From contig NZ_CXWE01000002.1 in NCBI RefSeq assembly GCF_001404515.1, forward strand, positions 124,001-188,000: a DNA stretch of 64,000 nt, given 5' to 3'. The notes below the pieces were generated by a model, which saw only the letters and a list, made by a program, of their open reading frames with translations, had not been told where the DNA came from and did not search any database. The translations under genes and the position numbers were made by a program. This document shows, in pieces, positions 27,990 through 36,625 of the stretch; within the stretch, counting starts at the first letter, position 1, and each line of letters opens with the position of its first letter. Origin of the DNA: Roseibium album. GTDB lineage: Bacteria > Pseudomonadota > Alphaproteobacteria > Rhizobiales > Stappiaceae.

Positions 27990-29971
27990 TCCCCCGCGCT
28001 CTGAAATCAGACGCACTATTCTGGGGGGTGCTGTTCACAAGCACCTGGCTTTTATCGACTTATTCGTTTCAACTTTACAAGGCACTTGATGCCCGCTGGA
28101 TCGTCCGGTTTCCCAAAAGCTGGCAGTTGCCGCTCGAAAACCATATCAGCGAGTTCCTGGACTGGCTGGTCGGCAGTGCCGGATTCTATTTCTTTTCGTT
28201 CCGTGATCTCACCCGGGCCATTTCTGCAATGATCGAAGCCCCCTACCAGGTGTTGCGCAACCTGTTGGTCGAGGGGTTTACCAGCGGTGTCGGGGAGACC
28301 GCCGTTCAAGTGGCACCTGCGCTGAGCTGGATCGCGGTCATCGTGACGATCATGGCGGTCGGACACTATGCACGCGACTGGTTCCTGTCTGTTCTTGTCG
28401 GCGTCTGTTTTCTCTACCTCGCCGTCTTCGGACAGTGGGAAAGTGCCATGATCACGCTTGCCTCGGTCTTGATTTCCGTACCGATCGGGGTGGTTGGCGG
28501 CCTTCTTCTCGGCATTCTGGCATACCGGGTAGGCTGGTTCGAGCGCATATTGCGACCGATCCTGGACCTGATGCAGACCGTTCCGGTGTTTGCCTATCTC
28601 GTCCCCATCCTGATCCTGTTCGGCTTTGGTCCCGTCGCTGCGCTCGTCGCAACCGTGATTTATGCCATGCCGCCCATGGTTCGCATCACCATTGTTGCGC
28701 TGAATTCGGTTCCGAAGGAAGTGATCGAAGCCGGTCGCATGGCCGGGTGCCGCAATCGCCAGATGATGTGGAAGGTCCTTGTTCCTTCTGCAATTCCAAC
28801 GCTGATGGTTGGTGTCAATCAGGTGATCATGCTGACGCTGAACATGGTGATCATCGCTTCCATGATCGGCGCCGGCGGCCTCGGGTTCGATGTTCTCTCC
28901 AGTCTGCGCCGGCTGGATATCGGTGGAGGGATCGAGGCAGGACTTGGTATCGTGGCCATGGCAATCGCGCTCGACCGGGCAAGTCAGGCCTTTGCGAAAC
29001 GCAGCATGCGCCATCCCCTGGAAGGCAACATCCTGCAACGCCACCCATGGACCGGCACCGTCTTTCTGGTGATCGCTTCAACCTTGATCCTCGGACAGTT
29101 CGTACCGGCCGTTCAAACCTATCCGGACGCCCTCACGCTGACGACCGGCCCGTTCTGGTCGAATGCGATGGAATGGATCAACGTGAACTTCTTCGACACG
29201 TTCGAAGCCATAAAGACCGTCATCCTGCAGTGGTTGCTCATTCCGGTGAAGAAATTTTTCACAGGAATTCCATGGGCATGGGGAATTATCGCAACTGCCC
29301 TGATCGCCTGGAGGGTCGGTGGTTGGAAAATCGGGCTGCTCGCCGGTTTCCTGATGATGTTCATCGCAGCGTCGGGACTTTGGTCCAAGGCCATGGTGAC
29401 GATCTACCTGTGCGGTGTGTCGGTTCTGATCGCGACCATTATCGGCATTCCGCTTGGCATCTGGGCGGCCGAAAGCCCGCGGGCCGGCCGTGTCATTCTC
29501 GGGCTGATGGATACCCTGCAAACCCTGCCGAGTTTTGTTTACCTGATCCCGGTCGTCATGCTGTTCCGGGTCGGTGACTTCAGCGCGATGATCGCGGTGA
29601 TCCTCTATGCATTGGCGCCTGCGGTACGCTACGCGGCGCACGGCCTCAAGGAAGTCCCGCCAGCCTTGATCGAGGCGGGTCTTATGTCCGGCTGCACCCG
29701 TCGGCAACTGCTGTGGCGCATCAAGCTGCCACTTGCCACACCACACCTGTTCCTTGGCCTGAACCAGACCATCATGCTCGCGCTTTCCATGCTGGTGATC
29801 ACGGCGCTCGTGGGCACAAGGGATCTCGGCCAGGAAGTTTACATCGCACTGACCAAGGCGAACGCCGGGCAGGGCATTGTCGCCGGTCTGTCGGTGGCGT
29901 TCATCGCGATCATAACGGATCGGGTCATCAACGCGCTTGCATCCGGTCGGCGTGAAAGATTGGGGATCTAG
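27986..29971 (+). CDS. Fused double ABC permease, ProW-like
   Basis: A 661-residue membrane protein made of two ProW-type permease halves in one chain. Each half has its own EAA loop: EAGRMAGCRNRQMMWKVLVP near residue 248 and EAGLMSGCTRRQLLWRIKLP near 561. Each loop is followed by the same N-Q-x-IML-x-L-x-M segment. The usual ProW is about 350 residues and dimerises, so one copy of this protein could form the whole channel. An intact ATPase gene overlaps it by 4 bp and a kinase gene begins 3 bp after it. Confidence 0.9.
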   Translation: MIPRALKSDALFWGVLFTSTWLLSTYSFQLYKALDARWIVRFPKSWQLPLENHISEFLDWLVGSAGFYFFSFRDLTRAISAMIEAPYQVLRNLLVEGFTSGVGETAVQVAPALSWIAVIVTIMAVGHYARDWFLSVLVGVCFLYLAVFGQWESAMITLASVLISVPIGVVGGLLLGILAYRVGWFERILRPILDLMQTVPVFAYLVPILILFGFGPVAALVATVIYAMPPMVRITIVALNSVPKEVIEAGRMAGCRNRQMMWKVLVPSAIPTLMVGVNQVIMLTLNMVIIASMIGAGGLGFDVLSSLRRLDIGGGIEAGLGIVAMAIALDRASQAFAKRSMRHPLEGNILQRHPWTGTVFLVIASTLILGQFVPAVQTYPDALTLTTGPFWSNAMEWINVNFFDTFEAIKTVILQWLLIPVKKFFTGIPWAWGIIATALIAWRVGGWKIGLLAGFLMMFIAASGLWSKAMVTIYLCGVSVLIATIIGIPLGIWAAESPRAGRVILGLMDTLQTLPSFVYLIPVVMLFRVGDFSAMIAVILYALAPAVRYAAHGLKEVPPALIEAGLMSGCTRRQLLWRIKLPLATPHLFLGLNQTIMLALSMLVITALVGTRDLGQEVYIALTKANAGQGIVAGLSVAFIAIITDRVINALASGRRERLGI

Positions 29972-29973
29972 CA

Positions 29974-30849
29974 ATGTCTGAAACCGCAATTGCCCGCGCC
30001 GCGGCGCTTGGCTGCTTTTCCGATCCTCGGGACATCACTCCGCTGGGAGGAGGCATCACCAATGTCAATCTCATCGTGCGTGACGGCGACCGGCGCTTCG
30101 TTGTCAGGCTTGGCGATGACATACCCGAGCATGGTGTCATGCGATGGAACGAGCTGGCTCTGAGCCGCGCCGCCGAACGTGCCGGACTTTCGCCTGCGGT
30201 TGTCTACCAGGAGCCCGGTGTTCTGGTGCTGGACTTTCTTGAAGCAAAAACATTCGGGGAGGCCGACGTCAGGGAACCGGAAAACCTTCAAAGAATTGTT
30301 GCCCTGATCTCCAGGGTGCATCACGATCTTGGCGCCCACCTGACAGGACCGGTGCTGGCCTTCTGGCCATTCCAGGTCAATCGGACCTATGCCGCCCGCC
30401 TGAGTGCTGACCGGTCCCCTCATTCGGAAGTGCTGCCGGGTCTGATGAACACTCTGTCTGATCTCGAGGCAGCGGTCGGACCGGTCGATCTTGTTGTCGG
30501 TCACAATGATCTTCTTGCCGCCAATCTGCTCGATGATGGCGACAAACTGTGGCTGATCGACTGGGAATATGGTGGTTTCAATTCGCCTCTGTTCGATCTT
30601 GCCGGACTTGCCTCCAACAATGGCCTGACCGAATTGCAGGAACGCGCCATGCTCGAGCAGTATTTTGATGCCCGCCCCGAAACAAACTGGCGTGCCTACA
30701 AGGCCATGAAATGCACGTCCCTGATGCGTGAAACCCTTTGGTCAATGACCTCCGAAATCCACTCGGACCTGGACTTCGACTACGCCGCATACACAAGCGA
30801 AAACATGGACCGGCTGAACGCCGCCCTTTCCGAATTCCGTGAATTGTGA
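29974..30849 (+). CDS. LicA-type choline/ethanolamine kinase-like phosphotransferase (copy 2)
   Basis: A 291-residue kinase paralogous to the one at 24027. The catalytic loop is VVGHNDLLAANLL (~residue 170) and the metal loop WLIDWEYGGFNSPLFDLAGL; the N-terminal glycine-rich segment is LGGGITNVNLIVRDGDRRFVVRLG. The expected product is a phosphorylated amino alcohol. It begins 3 bp after the importer permease and is followed directly by the second oxidase, so uptake, phosphorylation and demethylation appear to be encoded on one transcript. Confidence 0.86.
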   Translation: MSETAIARAAALGCFSDPRDITPLGGGITNVNLIVRDGDRRFVVRLGDDIPEHGVMRWNELALSRAAERAGLSPAVVYQEPGVLVLDFLEAKTFGEADVREPENLQRIVALISRVHHDLGAHLTGPVLAFWPFQVNRTYAARLSADRSPHSEVLPGLMNTLSDLEAAVGPVDLVVGHNDLLAANLLDDGDKLWLIDWEYGGFNSPLFDLAGLASNNGLTELQERAMLEQYFDARPETNWRAYKAMKCTSLMRETLWSMTSEIHSDLDFDYAAYTSENMDRLNAALSEFREL

Positions 30850-30857
30850 GAGCCCTC

Positions 30858-33290
30858 ATGACACTCCCCTCATCTTCGAAGATCATTATCATTGGCGGCG
30901 GTATTGTCGGATGTTCCACGGCCTTTCATCTGGCGCAGATGGGTCAGGAAGTCCTGCTTCTGGAAAAGGCGGCCCTGACGTCCGGATCCACCTGGCATGC
31001 TGCAGGCCTGGTTGGTCAGCTGCGCTCCAACGCCAATATTACCCAGCTTCTTGGCTACTCGATCTCGCTTTATGACAGGCTGGAAGCAGAAACGGGGCAG
31101 GCCACCGGCTGGAAGATGAACGGCGGTCTCCGGCTCGCCTGCAATGAAGAACGCTGGACAGAGGTGAAACGGCAGGCGACTACGGCACACAGTTTCGGCC
31201 TGGACATGCAGCTTCTGACACCAAAGGAAGCGCAGGACCTGTGGCCGCTCATGGATATCAGCGATGTCGTTGGCGCCGCCTTTCTGCCGACGGACGGTCA
31301 GGCAAGCCCTTCGGACATCACCCAGGCCCTTGCCAAGGGAGCACGGGCTGGTGGTGCGAAACTGGTTGAAAACATGCCGGTCACCGAAATCCTGACCGAA
31401 CATGGGAAGATTACAGGAGTACGCACCGCGCAAGGCGATATTGCCTGTGAAAAGCTGGTTCTGTGCTGTGGCCAGTGGACACGCGAACTGGCAGCAACGA
31501 TTGGTGTCACGGTGCCCCTCGTGTCGGTCGAGCACCAATACATGATCACGGAAGCCTTTGGCGTCCCCTCGAACTTGCCGACGCTCCGCGACCCGGACCG
31601 GTTGACATATTACAAGGAGGAAGTCGGCGGACTTGTCATGGGCGGTTACGAGCCCAATGGCATTTCCTGGGCCGTCGGCGGTGTGCCGGATCCGTTCGAT
31701 TTCCAGCTTCTGGACAGCAATTTCGATCACTTCGAACAACTGGTGGAGCTGTCGTTGCCCCGCGTTCCCGCTCTGGAAAGCGTTGGCGTCAAACAACTGG
31801 TCAACGGACCGGAAAGCTTCACCCCGGATGGCAATTTCATTCTGGGCGAAGCACCCGAAATGGCGAATGTCTTCATCGGAGCCGGTTTCAATGCCTTTGG
31901 CATTGCAGCAGGCGGTGGCGCTGGAATGGCACTGGCTGAATGGGTTGCCAAGGGCGAACCACCCTATGATCTCTGGCCGGTTGATATCCGGCGCTTCGGC
32001 CGCCCGCACACGGACACGGACTGGGTGCGGACCCGCACACTGGAAGCCTATGGCAAGCACTACACAATGGCCTGGCCATCGGAAGAACATGACAGCGGTC
32101 GGCCCTGCCGGCGGTCTCCGCTTTACGACCGGTTGAAATCTGCCGGCGCCGTATTTGGTGAAAAACTTGGCTGGGAACGCCCCAACTGGTTCGCGGAGGC
32201 CGATGAGGAAGCGCGTGATATCTATACGTTCGAGCGACCGAACTGGCACGATCCGGTCGGGCGTGAACACAAGGCTGCCCGTGAGGCCGCCGTTCTGTTC
32301 GACCAGACGTCATTCGCCAAATTCATCCTGAAAGGGCCCGACGCGGAAGCGGCCCTGAGCTGGATTGCCGCCAACCGCGTGGACAAACCCGTCGGGTCCA
32401 TCATCTACACCCAGATGCTGAACGATCGAGGTGGCATTGAGTGTGACCTGACCTGTGTCCGCACGGCCATTGACGAATATTACATCGTCACCGGGACTGG
32501 CTTTGCCACGCATGACTTCAACTGGATAAATCGCAACATACCTGATGGGTTGAACGCCCAGCTTGTGGATGTCACATCGTCAAATGCCGTGCTTTCCCTG
32601 TTTGGCCCGAAGGCGCGCGACATATTGGCGGGCTGTACGCGCGCCGATGTCAGCGACGGGGCGTTCCCATTCGGCCAGGCGCGCCGCATCGGCATCGCCG
32701 GCTGCCCGGTGCTGGCGCTTCGCATTACCTATGTCGGGGAGCTCGGCTGGGAACTGCATCTGCCGACCGAATATGCGCAAACGGTTTACGACGCGTTGCA
32801 CGAGGCAGGAATGCCGCTCGGCATGAGAAATGCCGGTTACCGCGCAATTGAGACCCTGCGTCTGGAAAAGGGCTATCGCGCCTGGGGGTCCGATATCGGC
32901 CCTGATCATACACCCGACGAAGCCGGTCTCGGCTGGGCGGTCAAAATGAAGACCAATGCCGATTTCAAGGGGCGCAGTGCCGTTCAGGCGCAGCGCGAGG
33001 GCGGCGTGAAGAAAATGCTCGCAACGTTCACAACCGACGGCGACGTTATCCTGTCAGGCCGGGAAACGATCTATCGCGACGGCGAACGTTGTGGTTGGCT
33101 CAGCTCGGGAGGATATGGCCATACACTTGGAAAGAGTATCGGCATTGGTTATGTGCGCCATCCCGGCGGCGTGACCAGGGACCACGTCCTTGACGCCGGT
33201 TATGAGCTTGAGGTTGGAACCGAACGCGTGAAAGCGGAGGTTACGCTTGCACCACTTTACGACCCGAAAATGGCAAAGATCAAGACTTGA
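30858..33290 (+). CDS. FAD/GcvT fusion oxidoreductase, dimethylglycine/sarcosine dehydrogenase-like (copy 2)
   Basis: An 810-residue paralogue of the enzyme at 21598, with the same order of FAD-binding DAO domain (IIIIGGGIVGCSTAFHL), flavin-linking motif STWHAAGLVGQLRS with His47 in the identical position, GcvT folate domain (TSFAKFILKG; TYVGELGWELHLP; GYRAIETLRLEKGY) and GcvT C-terminal barrel. The two copies clearly share ancestry but differ along their length, so they may act on successive N-methyl groups. A GTG at 30846 overlaps the kinase stop; ATG 30858 is preferred. Confidence 0.9.
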   Translation: MTLPSSSKIIIIGGGIVGCSTAFHLAQMGQEVLLLEKAALTSGSTWHAAGLVGQLRSNANITQLLGYSISLYDRLEAETGQATGWKMNGGLRLACNEERWTEVKRQATTAHSFGLDMQLLTPKEAQDLWPLMDISDVVGAAFLPTDGQASPSDITQALAKGARAGGAKLVENMPVTEILTEHGKITGVRTAQGDIACEKLVLCCGQWTRELAATIGVTVPLVSVEHQYMITEAFGVPSNLPTLRDPDRLTYYKEEVGGLVMGGYEPNGISWAVGGVPDPFDFQLLDSNFDHFEQLVELSLPRVPALESVGVKQLVNGPESFTPDGNFILGEAPEMANVFIGAGFNAFGIAAGGGAGMALAEWVAKGEPPYDLWPVDIRRFGRPHTDTDWVRTRTLEAYGKHYTMAWPSEEHDSGRPCRRSPLYDRLKSAGAVFGEKLGWERPNWFAEADEEARDIYTFERPNWHDPVGREHKAAREAAVLFDQTSFAKFILKGPDAEAALSWIAANRVDKPVGSIIYTQMLNDRGGIECDLTCVRTAIDEYYIVTGTGFATHDFNWINRNIPDGLNAQLVDVTSSNAVLSLFGPKARDILAGCTRADVSDGAFPFGQARRIGIAGCPVLALRITYVGELGWELHLPTEYAQTVYDALHEAGMPLGMRNAGYRAIETLRLEKGYRAWGSDIGPDHTPDEAGLGWAVKMKTNADFKGRSAVQAQREGGVKKMLATFTTDGDVILSGRETIYRDGERCGWLSSGGYGHTLGKSIGIGYVRHPGGVTRDHVLDAGYELEVGTERVKAEVTLAPLYDPKMAKIKT

Positions 33291-33308
33291 GAAGCCGGGT
33301 TTCTCAAG
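33286..33308 (+). terminator. Hairpin at the end of the importer/oxidase operon
   Basis: Perfect 8-bp stem CTTGAGAA (33286-33293) / TTCTCAAG (33301-33308) with a GC-rich 7-nt loop, overlapping the stop codon of the second oxidase gene. No T-run follows, so it is a weak candidate for an intrinsic terminator. The next gene on the right is on the opposite strand. Confidence 0.4.
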
Positions 33309-33398
33309 GATTTCGGTAGTTTCCCAAACCGATGACAGCGGCGGTGTCACCTGCTGCCGTCTGTCCGGCGAGTGATGAGACCGAGCGCTCAGCCGTGG

Positions 33399-34331
33399 TC
33401 ACTTGCACAGCCTGTTGACGTTTTGCACGATTTTTTCACTCTCCGCCGTGCAGGCGTCAACCAGCAGGTTGAGCCGGTCTTTCAGCGGGTTTTCATCATT
33501 GGCAAACAGTCCCCAGGCGTAGCTTATTTTTGCGGACAAGGGCCGAATCGACACGCCGTCAATCGGCACGCCCAGCGCGGTGACCGGGTCGCACAGGGCA
33601 ACGCCGAGGCCTGCCCGCGCGGCCATTGCCGCACTCAAGGAAGAATTGGTGGCAATTTCGGAGGATGGTTTGATCTTCTGCTTTTCAAATGCGCGATTGA
33701 TTGCGTCACGAATGCCATATCCATTGCAAATTGTTGCCAGCCGTTCGGTGTTGAAAATTGACAGAGGAATTGGCCCGTCGCCATCAAGACGGCTGCCTTT
33801 CTTGACCACTGCAACAACCAGCGATTCAAAGCGTGCAAGACACTTCAATTGATCATGGTCCCCTGGATAGGCGGAAAATCCCAGATCGGCCGTACGTTGA
33901 CGAAGGGCATGCAGAACCCGTTCGGAGGTCGTCGTTTCGACATGTACAAAATCGGGCAGAACATCCGAGACACGCGACAGCACAGGCCCCACCAGACCAG
34001 CCGACATTGTCGGGGTTGCGACGATATCTATGGCCGCAATTCTTTCGTCCCTGATTGCGTGCGCCCGTTCGGTCAACTGCGACAGGTTCGCCATGACCCG
34101 CTGCGATTCTTCGAAAAACTTGATCCCTTTCTCCGTGGGAGAGATTTTGGGTCCGTTGCGTTCAAAGAGCGCAAACCCCACACGCGCTTCCAGATCTCTT
34201 ACCATTCTCGTGACCGCAGGCTGGCTCACCGACAGCTTCTGGGCAGCAGCCGTCATGGATCCATATCGGACCACCGCAGCAAATGCTTCCATTGAGCGAA
34301 TGTCAGGTCGCCCATTATTCTTTGTTGACAT
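33399..34331 (-). CDS. LysR-family transcriptional regulator
   Basis: A 310-residue regulator with helix-turn-helix FAAVVRYGSMTAAAQKLSVSQPAVTRMVRDLEARVG and a co-inducer domain with IDIVATPTMSAGLVGPVLSR. The choice of ATG 34331 rests on homologue length; an in-frame ATG at 34364 is possible and neither has a strong ribosome site. LysR members that read opines (OccR, NocR) have this arrangement beside the genes they control. Here the divergent operon encodes an opine-dehydrogenase homologue and an importer. Confidence 0.87.
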   Translation of the reverse strand: MSTKNNGRPDIRSMEAFAAVVRYGSMTAAAQKLSVSQPAVTRMVRDLEARVGFALFERNGPKISPTEKGIKFFEESQRVMANLSQLTERAHAIRDERIAAIDIVATPTMSAGLVGPVLSRVSDVLPDFVHVETTTSERVLHALRQRTADLGFSAYPGDHDQLKCLARFESLVVAVVKKGSRLDGDGPIPLSIFNTERLATICNGYGIRDAINRAFEKQKIKPSSEIATNSSLSAAMAARAGLGVALCDPVTALGVPIDGVSIRPLSAKISYAWGLFANDENPLKDRLNLLVDACTAESEKIVQNVNRLCK

Positions 34332-34375
34332 ACTAGAGAACCTATCATTACGGTAAGCTATCATTGACGCATGAA

Positions 34376-34392
34376 TATGCAGAATTAGCATA
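34376..34392. promoter_or_regulatory. Probable LysR box
   Basis: Inverted repeat TATGC (34376-34380) / GCATA (34388-34392) with a 7-nt AT-rich centre, 45 bp upstream of the LysR start. The 7-nt centre matches the sites at 9867 and 18882. Nearby, CTATCATT occurs twice 16 bp apart (about 34342 and 34358). Confidence 0.45.
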
Positions 34393-34661
34393 GCAAGCTA
34401 CTGTGCAATCGGTAAGGGGACCGGCGCAATGACATTTGGATTTATGAATGCGGTTGTCTTTGAGATGTTCAGATCGGAACGGAATAAGGCCATCGCAGCA
34501 GTCATGAACGTGGTCGTCGGCAGAGTTTCAGGCTCTGGCGTATCTGACTGGCGCACCTCACCTGTATTCGTTCCCCTGTTGCGCTTGCAAAACACCCCTG
34601 CCCGTATCGCGGTGTCAACGAACCACTGATCGTTTGAGCTCTGTTTCAGAGAAAGTCCTGG
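34393..34661. other. Leader region of the opine-dehydrogenase operon
   Basis: A 269-bp region between the LysR box and the monooxygenase-like gene. It contains a 66-codon open frame (34429-34629) with an AAGGGG ahead of the ATG. Its product resembles nothing I know, and the opposite strand is open too, so I do not call it a gene. It probably holds the promoter and leader of the rightward operon. Confidence 0.35.
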
Positions 34662-36143
34662 ATGGCCTGTACGATGAATCAAATTCCAAGTTCTATTGAC
34701 TCGAAAGGCTTGGCGGTGCTTGAGGCGCGGCTCAAGGATGATCTGGATTTTCTTTGCTATCCTTCCAAGGACTGGGTACCGCAACAAGACGGTGTAACCG
34801 ATGTCGTCATCATCGGTGGCGGCATGTGCGGCATGGTCGCCTGGTTGGCAATGACAACCGGTGGCATACGCAATATGCGCATCCTGGACCGGGCCACCAA
34901 AGGATACGAGGGGCCATGGCTGGGATATGCGCGCATGGAAACCCTGCGGTCACCAAAATTTCTGACCGGACCTGCATACGGACATGGCTCCCTGACGTTC
35001 CAGGCCTGGTATCGCGCGCAGTTTGGGACTGAGGCCTGGGACAGCCTGGACAAGATACCTCGCACGATGTGGATGGACTACCTGTCCTGGTATCGCGACG
35101 TTCTTGAGGTACCGATCGAAAACGGTGTTTCCGTCGACCACGTGGAGCCGGAAGGTGAATTGCTGAAGCTGACCGTCTCCGGAGCGGAAACAGGCACGAT
35201 CATGACCCGGAAGCTGGTCTTTGCAACGGGCCGGGACGGTACGGGTGGTCCGAACATTCCAGATTTCATCAAGGGACTTCCGGCGCATCTGTGGGCGCAC
35301 ACCGCGGACGAGATTGATTTCGCCAGCCTGAAGGACAAACGCGTTGCCGTTATCGGCGTGGGAGCATCCGCGGTGGATAATTCTGCGGAAGCGCTCGAAC
35401 ACGGTGCGACGGAGGTTCGTCACCTGGTCCGCCGCAAGGAAATGCCAACGATCAACAAGATGATGGGTATCGGCAGCTACGGATTTACCGCCGGCTATGC
35501 CGAGTTGCCCGACGAGTGGCGCTGGCGCTTCATGCAATACAGCTTTGCAACGCAAACCCCGTCGCCACGCGGGTCGACGCTGCGTGTCAGCCGTCATCCG
35601 AATGCGTACTTCCATTTCAACAAGGCGACCACCCGTATCGAGCAAAGCGGCAGCTGTGCACGCATCCATTTTGCCGACGGCACATCATACGAGACGGATT
35701 TCGTCATCCTGGGGACCGGTTTCGTCATTGACCCCATGGCCAGGACGGAATTTGGCGATAAGGCAGCCGAGATCCTTCTGTGGCACGACGTGTATACTGC
35801 GCCGGACGGTGAAGAGTCCGATGACCTGGGACGTTTTCCCTATCTGAATTCCGATTTCACCTTCCGGGAAAAGACACCCGGCAAGGCACCCTGGCTGAAG
35901 AATGTCTACTGCTTCAACTACGGCGCGTCCGCGAGCCTGGGCAAGGTGAGTGGCGACATTCCGGGAATTAGCGATGGAGCCGCCTGGCTGTGCCGCGCCG
36001 TTGCAGCCTCGCTCTACAGCGAGGATATCGGGGCCCACTGGCAGGGGATGCAGGATTACGACACGCCTGAACTACTCGGTGACGAATGGGAACCGACGGA
36101 GCTTCAGGCCGGCGCACGACCGAAAGAGAGCCAGGCGGTATGA
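34662..36143 (+). CDS. Flavin-containing monooxygenase-like FAD/NAD(P)H oxidoreductase
   Basis: A 493-residue flavoprotein with two dinucleotide-binding sites: VVIIGGGMCGMVAWLAM (~residue 48) for FAD and VAVIGVGASAVDNSAEAL (~residue 227) for NAD(P)H. The spacing and the ATG-x-G-like segment DFVILGTGFVIDP near 350 resemble FMO/Baeyer-Villiger and N-hydroxylating monooxygenases. It probably oxygenates an amine or ketone substrate. It is the first gene of a tightly overlapping operon; its stop overlaps the next ATG (ATGA). Start codon choice between 34662 and 34674 is not certain. Confidence 0.8.
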   Translation: MACTMNQIPSSIDSKGLAVLEARLKDDLDFLCYPSKDWVPQQDGVTDVVIIGGGMCGMVAWLAMTTGGIRNMRILDRATKGYEGPWLGYARMETLRSPKFLTGPAYGHGSLTFQAWYRAQFGTEAWDSLDKIPRTMWMDYLSWYRDVLEVPIENGVSVDHVEPEGELLKLTVSGAETGTIMTRKLVFATGRDGTGGPNIPDFIKGLPAHLWAHTADEIDFASLKDKRVAVIGVGASAVDNSAEALEHGATEVRHLVRRKEMPTINKMMGIGSYGFTAGYAELPDEWRWRFMQYSFATQTPSPRGSTLRVSRHPNAYFHFNKATTRIEQSGSCARIHFADGTSYETDFVILGTGFVIDPMARTEFGDKAAEILLWHDVYTAPDGEESDDLGRFPYLNSDFTFREKTPGKAPWLKNVYCFNYGASASLGKVSGDIPGISDGAAWLCRAVAASLYSEDIGAHWQGMQDYDTPELLGDEWEPTELQAGARPKESQAV

Positions 36144-36625
36144 ACATCTCCGACATGACGATCTTGAGCAAAGCCGGCGTGACACAGAACAGCGCATTGT
36201 CCGGCGTCGTGTCTTCGCGCGGCAACATAATCGGAATGGCACAAGTTGCCGAGGAAGCCGTGCTGCGTCCGAAGGACTCTGGAGCATTCGCGCATGACCT
36301 GCGCGCCGCAATTGCCGCGCGCGTCGCCCGCTTGGCCGGCGACGAGAGGCTTGCGGCCTATTATGCTGCGGATGCGGGGCAGTATTCAACTCTGGCTGAC
36401 CCTGAAGAAACAGGAGGTCAGCAGGACGAATTGGCCGCTGTCTTGTCCTTCGTCGACAAGGTTGCGAACCAGACAAGGGAAGCCGCCGCGGAAGATGTTG
36501 CAGGATTGCAGGCTGCAGGTGTTTCCGACGCCGATATCGTGCGGCTGTGCGAACTGGTCGCATTTCTCGCTTTCCAGGTGCGCGTGATCGCAGGATTGCG
36601 ACTGATGCAAAGAGAGAGCGCATGA
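36140..36625 (+). CDS. CMD-domain protein (Avi_7170-like)
   Basis: A 161-residue, mostly helical protein of the carboxymuconolactone-decarboxylase/AhpD fold, resembling the CMD protein usually encoded beside an AhpD-like partner in rhizobia. The CxxC redox pair is missing (only RLCELVAFLAFQVR remains), so it may be a structural or substrate-binding partner rather than a peroxidase. Overlaps both neighbours by 4 bp, which points to a complex with the following protein. Confidence 0.72.
   Translation: MNISDMTILSKAGVTQNSALSGVVSSRGNIIGMAQVAEEAVLRPKDSGAFAHDLRAAIAARVARLAGDERLAAYYAADAGQYSTLADPEETGGQQDELAAVLSFVDKVANQTREAAAEDVAGLQAAGVSDADIVRLCELVAFLAFQVRVIAGLRLMQRESA

Noticed and set aside
28052-29044. 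A 330-codon His/Asp-rich antisense frame over the fused permease
   Set aside because: Polar antisense of a hydrophobic membrane protein; no ribosome site or family resemblance.
30870-32270. A 466-codon open frame antisense to the second oxidase gene
   Set aside because: Same reason: its position mirrors the open antisense frame of the paralogue and it has no recognisable motifs.
34429-34629. A 66-codon open frame upstream of the monooxygenase-like gene, with AAGGGG before the ATG
   Set aside because: No resemblance to known proteins, and the opposite strand is also open; kept only as a note on the leader region.
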